From: Acidobacteriota bacterium
GTDB taxonomy: Bacteria > Acidobacteriota > Holophagae > Acanthopleuribacterales > Acanthopleuribacteraceae
Reading direction: 5' to 3'
NCBI GenBank assembly: GCA_020439745.1
Contig: JAGQSC010000055.1
Span: 1 to 34,358, forward strand
DNA length: 34,358 nt
Below, piece by piece: positions 32,160 to 34,358 of this stretch. Under the pieces are notes generated by a model that was not told the DNA's origin, did no database searches, and was given only the letters and a program-made list of their open reading frames with translations. Both the position numbers and the translations under genes were made by a program. The first letter of the stretch is position 1; each line of letters starts with the position of its first letter.

Positions 32160-33251
32160 TTACTGATTGAACTGGTACTGCTTGGTTCGAAGCTGTTGTC
32201 GGATGGCTTCGCGCAATTTGGCTTCCAGGCTATCCGTGACTTCCGGCTGGTTTTGTTTGATGAAGGCTTCCCGTTGTTTGGCAACCTCAGCCAGCTCCGC
32301 TTGAATGCGGGTTCGGTCGGCGCTGGCCTTGTCCACAGCAGCCTTGCGTTCTTCAGCGGAAAGTCCCTGCAAGGGTTCAGGCAACGCCTCCTCTTCCATG
32401 GTTTCCACTTCCACATCGCCACTGGCCACGGCGTCCACCAGGTCCCAGTCCTCGTTTTTGTAGAGTGACGTTGCTTTGCTGACGCTGCGTTGTACGGCGG
32501 CAGCAGGGGCTTCGGCTGCGGCGGTTCGGTCTTGGGCCCGTTGTCGCTTTTGCGAGGCCTCGCCTGCCGCGCCGTAGGCGAGATAGGTTTGGTTCAGTTC
32601 GGTATTGAGTTGCAGGATGCGGTCGTCAAAAGGTGTGGCGATAGCCACATCAGTGCGGTCCTGGTCAATGCAGGCATACTGGCCATCGGCCAGATCGGCA
32701 CCCTCCTTCCAAAACCCTTGAACACCTTCCTGGAAGGGGCCGCAGTGAATGGTGTTCACTACAATTCCCTTAGCAATGGAGGCTTTGCAGGCTGCTCGAA
32801 AATCGTAACTGCCCTGATTGAAGGGTTCGTTTCCGGCAATAAAAATGGCTTTGTAGCTGCCGGGCTGAGTGGACCAGGCCAGCTTTTGAACGGCATCGGC
32901 AATCACCACGCCACAATATTCCTCGCCACCGTTGGTGGACAATTGATGTAGTGCCTCGGACACGCGATCCAGGTCCGTGGTCAGTGCCAGTACCTGGCGG
33001 ACATACCCCTGCTGACTGGAAAGGCCGCTGTTACCGTATTCGAACAGTGCGACTTCAAGCGTGGGTGCAACGCCGTGACGACGTGCGGTGGCGAGGTCGT
33101 TCACGATGGTCCAAAGCTGGGTTTTGGCCTGGTGGATCAATCCGTCCATGCTGTTGGAGGTATCCAGTAGCAAGGCGATCTGAACGCGTGCGTCTTTTGT
33201 CTGGCCAAAGGCAAGTACGGTCAACAAACTGGCAAAGAATATTCGTTTCAT
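32160..33251 (-). CDS. Exported VWA domain protein, first gene of the VWA pair
   Basis: 363 residues from the ATG at 33251, chosen for the AAGGAG site and the signal peptide MKRIFFASLLTVLAFG; an upstream in-frame start adds 16 residues with no such support. The VWA domain (about 22-225) has a metal site DTSNS at 30-34 and later NGGEEYCGVVI and AIFIAGNEPFNQG. The C-terminal part (about 235-363) is Ala/Glu/Gln/Arg-rich and mostly helical, ending in a likely coiled coil. The two VWA products are probably co-expressed and may interact, but neither has an assigned partner or target. The function is unknown. Confidence 0.9.
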   Translation of the reverse strand: MKRIFFASLLTVLAFGQTKDARVQIALLLDTSNSMDGLIHQAKTQLWTIVNDLATARRHGVAPTLEVALFEYGNSGLSSQQGYVRQVLALTTDLDRVSEALHQLSTNGGEEYCGVVIADAVQKLAWSTQPGSYKAIFIAGNEPFNQGSYDFRAACKASIAKGIVVNTIHCGPFQEGVQGFWKEGADLADGQYACIDQDRTDVAIATPFDDRILQLNTELNQTYLAYGAAGEASQKRQRAQDRTAAAEAPAAAVQRSVSKATSLYKNEDWDLVDAVASGDVEVETMEEEALPEPLQGLSAEERKAAVDKASADRTRIQAELAEVAKQREAFIKQNQPEVTDSLEAKLREAIRQQLRTKQYQFNQ

Positions 33252-33561
33252 GGTGGGCTCCTTTATCATCGAACGACTGGGAGACGCCACCCCCACCAAA
33301 AGGTTTCACCTTGATGTTCACTCCGTTTGGCAGCCCACCGATTACCGAAAGGCAGCTCCCAAAATTCCCCTCCACCGGAGATAGAGTCTGGCGCAGCCAG
33401 ACGGGGTGGTCCTGAAGATGGTTCGTTCTGATGAAAATCCTAGGTGAAGTCGCCATTTTCGTAATGTTCAGACTCGAACAAGAAGATAAGGCGCAGAGGC
33501 AAGGAGAGGCCGCAAGGCCGATTGGCCCGGCAGCCCACCCCGACCAAAGCGAGGATAGTCA
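33252..33561. other. 310-bp intergenic region with inverted and direct repeats
   Basis: No gene is supported here. It holds the likely promoter region of the VWA operon (minus) and the 3' flank of the broken reductase gene. Three repeats stand out: GTCTGGC-GCA-GCCAGAC (33386-33402), GGCC-GCAA-GGCC (33509-33520, a GNRA-type hairpin), and an 11-bp direct repeat GGCAGCCCACC at 33329-33339 and 33530-33540. The composition (mixed purine runs around 33478-33510) is unlike the neighbouring genes and could be a dispersed repeat element. Confidence 0.45.
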
Positions 33562-34191
33562 CTAAGTCCGCACGTAGCGCAGATGGGTGGCAGATGCGCC
33601 ATGGATCACGTCGGTGATGCGGAACTGCGGGCCGGGTTCGTTCAGGTGCTCGAAGAGACGCCGACCTCCGCGAAAGAACACGGGTGCCAATGCAATCTCC
33701 AGTTCATCAATGACTTGGAGATTCAAATACTGTTGAATCACGTCGGCACCGCCCGATATGCGTACGTCGCGATTTCCAGCCGCGTCGTGGGCCAGCGTTA
33801 GCGCCCGTTCAGGGCCCTCGTTGATGAAGTGGAACGTCGTGCCGCCCGGTCGTTCCAAGGGGTCCCGTTTCTCGTGGGTGAGCACGAATACAGGTGTGTG
33901 GAATGGAGCTTACTCAAGCCAACTGACTTCGCCTTGATCGAACATGCGTTTACCCATGATGTAGGCGCCGGCGCGTTCAAAGGTGTGTTGCACCAAGTCA
34001 TTGACTGGGCCCGTCTCCCCGCCAGGACCGAACTTGAGCTTCTCGCGGAAGTACTTCTGATTGAGGATCCAGGCCATCAAAGCGCCCCATTTGGCGCCCC
34101 AATTCATGTGGCTGGGGTCGTCCATAGTCATGCCTTCAGGTGCCATGTAGCCATCCAAGCTCAACCCAATATTAACGAACTCTTTTCCCAT
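33562..34191 (-). pseudogene. RibD/DHFR-like reductase gene with one in-frame stop codon
   Basis: Read from the ATG at 34191 the reading frame gives MGKEFVNIGLSLDGYMAPEG through GAYIMGKRMFDQGEVSWLE, then TAA (33912-33910), then continues in the same frame with APFHTPVFVLTHEKRDPLER through DVRISGGADVIQQYLN to a TAG at 33564-33562. Together the halves form a full-length (about 209 codons) member of the RibD C-terminal/dihydrofolate-reductase family, which bind NAD(P)H through the conserved SGGADVIQQ segment. No bases are missing; family members usually have glutamate where the TAA stands (GAA to TAA is one change). The gene is probably dead, unless the stop is a base-call error or read through. 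The upstream promoter is probably displaced by the adjacent insertion sequence. Confidence 0.85.
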
Positions 34192-34229
34192 AAATATTGC
34201 TCTCGTGTGATTGCGGTTTTCGATCACAG

Positions 34230-34358
34230 ATGGCAGAGCAACAATTTTTCTGTAAATTTGTAGCGGATCAAGAGCTGATCTCCTGAGCTTGCATATTCAA
34301 GTAGGACCTTCCTGTGAGCCATTCCTCGTCCCATTCCATGAGGAGGGCGCTGACCAGG
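34230..34358 (-). mobile_element. 3' end of an IS256-type (Mutator) insertion sequence, cut by window edge
   Basis: The coding end of a transposase is followed on the minus strand by TTTACAGAAAAATTGTTGC (about 34255-34236), a sequence that resembles the terminal inverted repeats of IS256-family elements. The element boundary is probably near 34230-34235, about 40 bp before the start of the broken reductase gene. The other end and target duplication lie outside the window. Confidence 0.6.
34268..34358 (-). CDS. C-terminus of IS256-family transposase (partial)
   Basis: The last 29 codons of an open frame end at TGA (34270-34268). The translation includes LVSALLMEWDEEWLTGRSYL, which matches the conserved tail of Mutator/IS256 transposases (a pattern like LV-A-LME--EEW-TGR-YL). 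The DDE catalytic residues lie upstream outside the window, so activity cannot be judged. Confidence 0.72.
   Translation of the reverse strand, partial: LVSALLMEWDEEWLTGRSYLNMQAQEISS

Noticed and set aside
33055-33456. Minus-strand open frame of 133 codons across the start of the VWA gene
   Set aside because: It overlaps the N-terminal half of the VWA gene in another frame. The part outside the gene could reflect the intergenic repeat, but no protein family is visible.
33562-34227. Frameshift in the reductase gene
   Set aside because: The two halves are in the same frame; the only break is a TAA codon at 33912-33910.

Overview
The window looks like chromosomal DNA of a Gram-negative bacterium with a large secretome. 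It carries an envelope-stress two-component pair, an ECF sigma/anti-sigma pair, many signal peptides, and large multidomain exported proteins: a protease with pre-peptidase C-terminal domains, a beta-helix protein with a dockerin-like tail, a glycosidase-like/LRR protein and VIT/VWA proteins. Base composition looks moderate (about half G+C by eye) and Shine-Dalgarno sites are good. I cannot fix the phylum. The mix (propeller diguanylate cyclase, dockerin-like tail, VIT-VWA, YHYH protein) would fit a deep-branching marine or soil lineage such as Acidobacteriota/Holophagae relatives, but that is only a guess.

Layout, left part. A 7-bp tandem repeat opens the window. A tandem universal stress protein (minus) and a 14-blade propeller diguanylate cyclase (plus) diverge from a short shared promoter region. 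A subtilase with a near-consensus sigma70 promoter follows, ending in a strong terminator whose T tract meets the stop codon of a converging four-gene minus operon: zinc-ribbon/TPR membrane protein, ECF sigma factor, zinc-less anti-sigma-like protein and exported coiled-coil protein.

Middle. A plus-strand run holds a DASS/SLC13-type transporter with two RCK_C domains, an M14 metallocarboxypeptidase fused to a glutaminase-like domain, a single-pass membrane protein with its own terminator, tRNA-Pro(CGG), and a small exported EF-hand protein directly before a BaeS/BaeR-like two-component system. Then come a YHYH-domain protein overlapping (ATGA) a small exported protein, an alpha/beta-hydrolase-methyltransferase fusion, and a beta-helix protein with a dockerin-like C-terminus.

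Right part, all minus. A 1374-residue exported protein combines a glycosidase-like barrel, an EF-hand, leucine-rich repeats and beta-rich repeats that also occur in the YHYH protein. A two-gene VWA operon follows. The last segment looks decayed: a RibD/DHFR-like reductase gene interrupted by one in-frame TAA, and just upstream the 3' end of an IS256-type insertion sequence running off the window.

The most interesting signals are the beta-rich repeat shared by two otherwise unrelated exported proteins, the coupling of an EF-hand protein to a BaeSR-like system with a Pro/Arg-rich sensor insert, the zinc-less anti-sigma operon, and the nonsense-mutated reductase beside an IS end. I found no CRISPR array, rRNA, phage genes or defence island.
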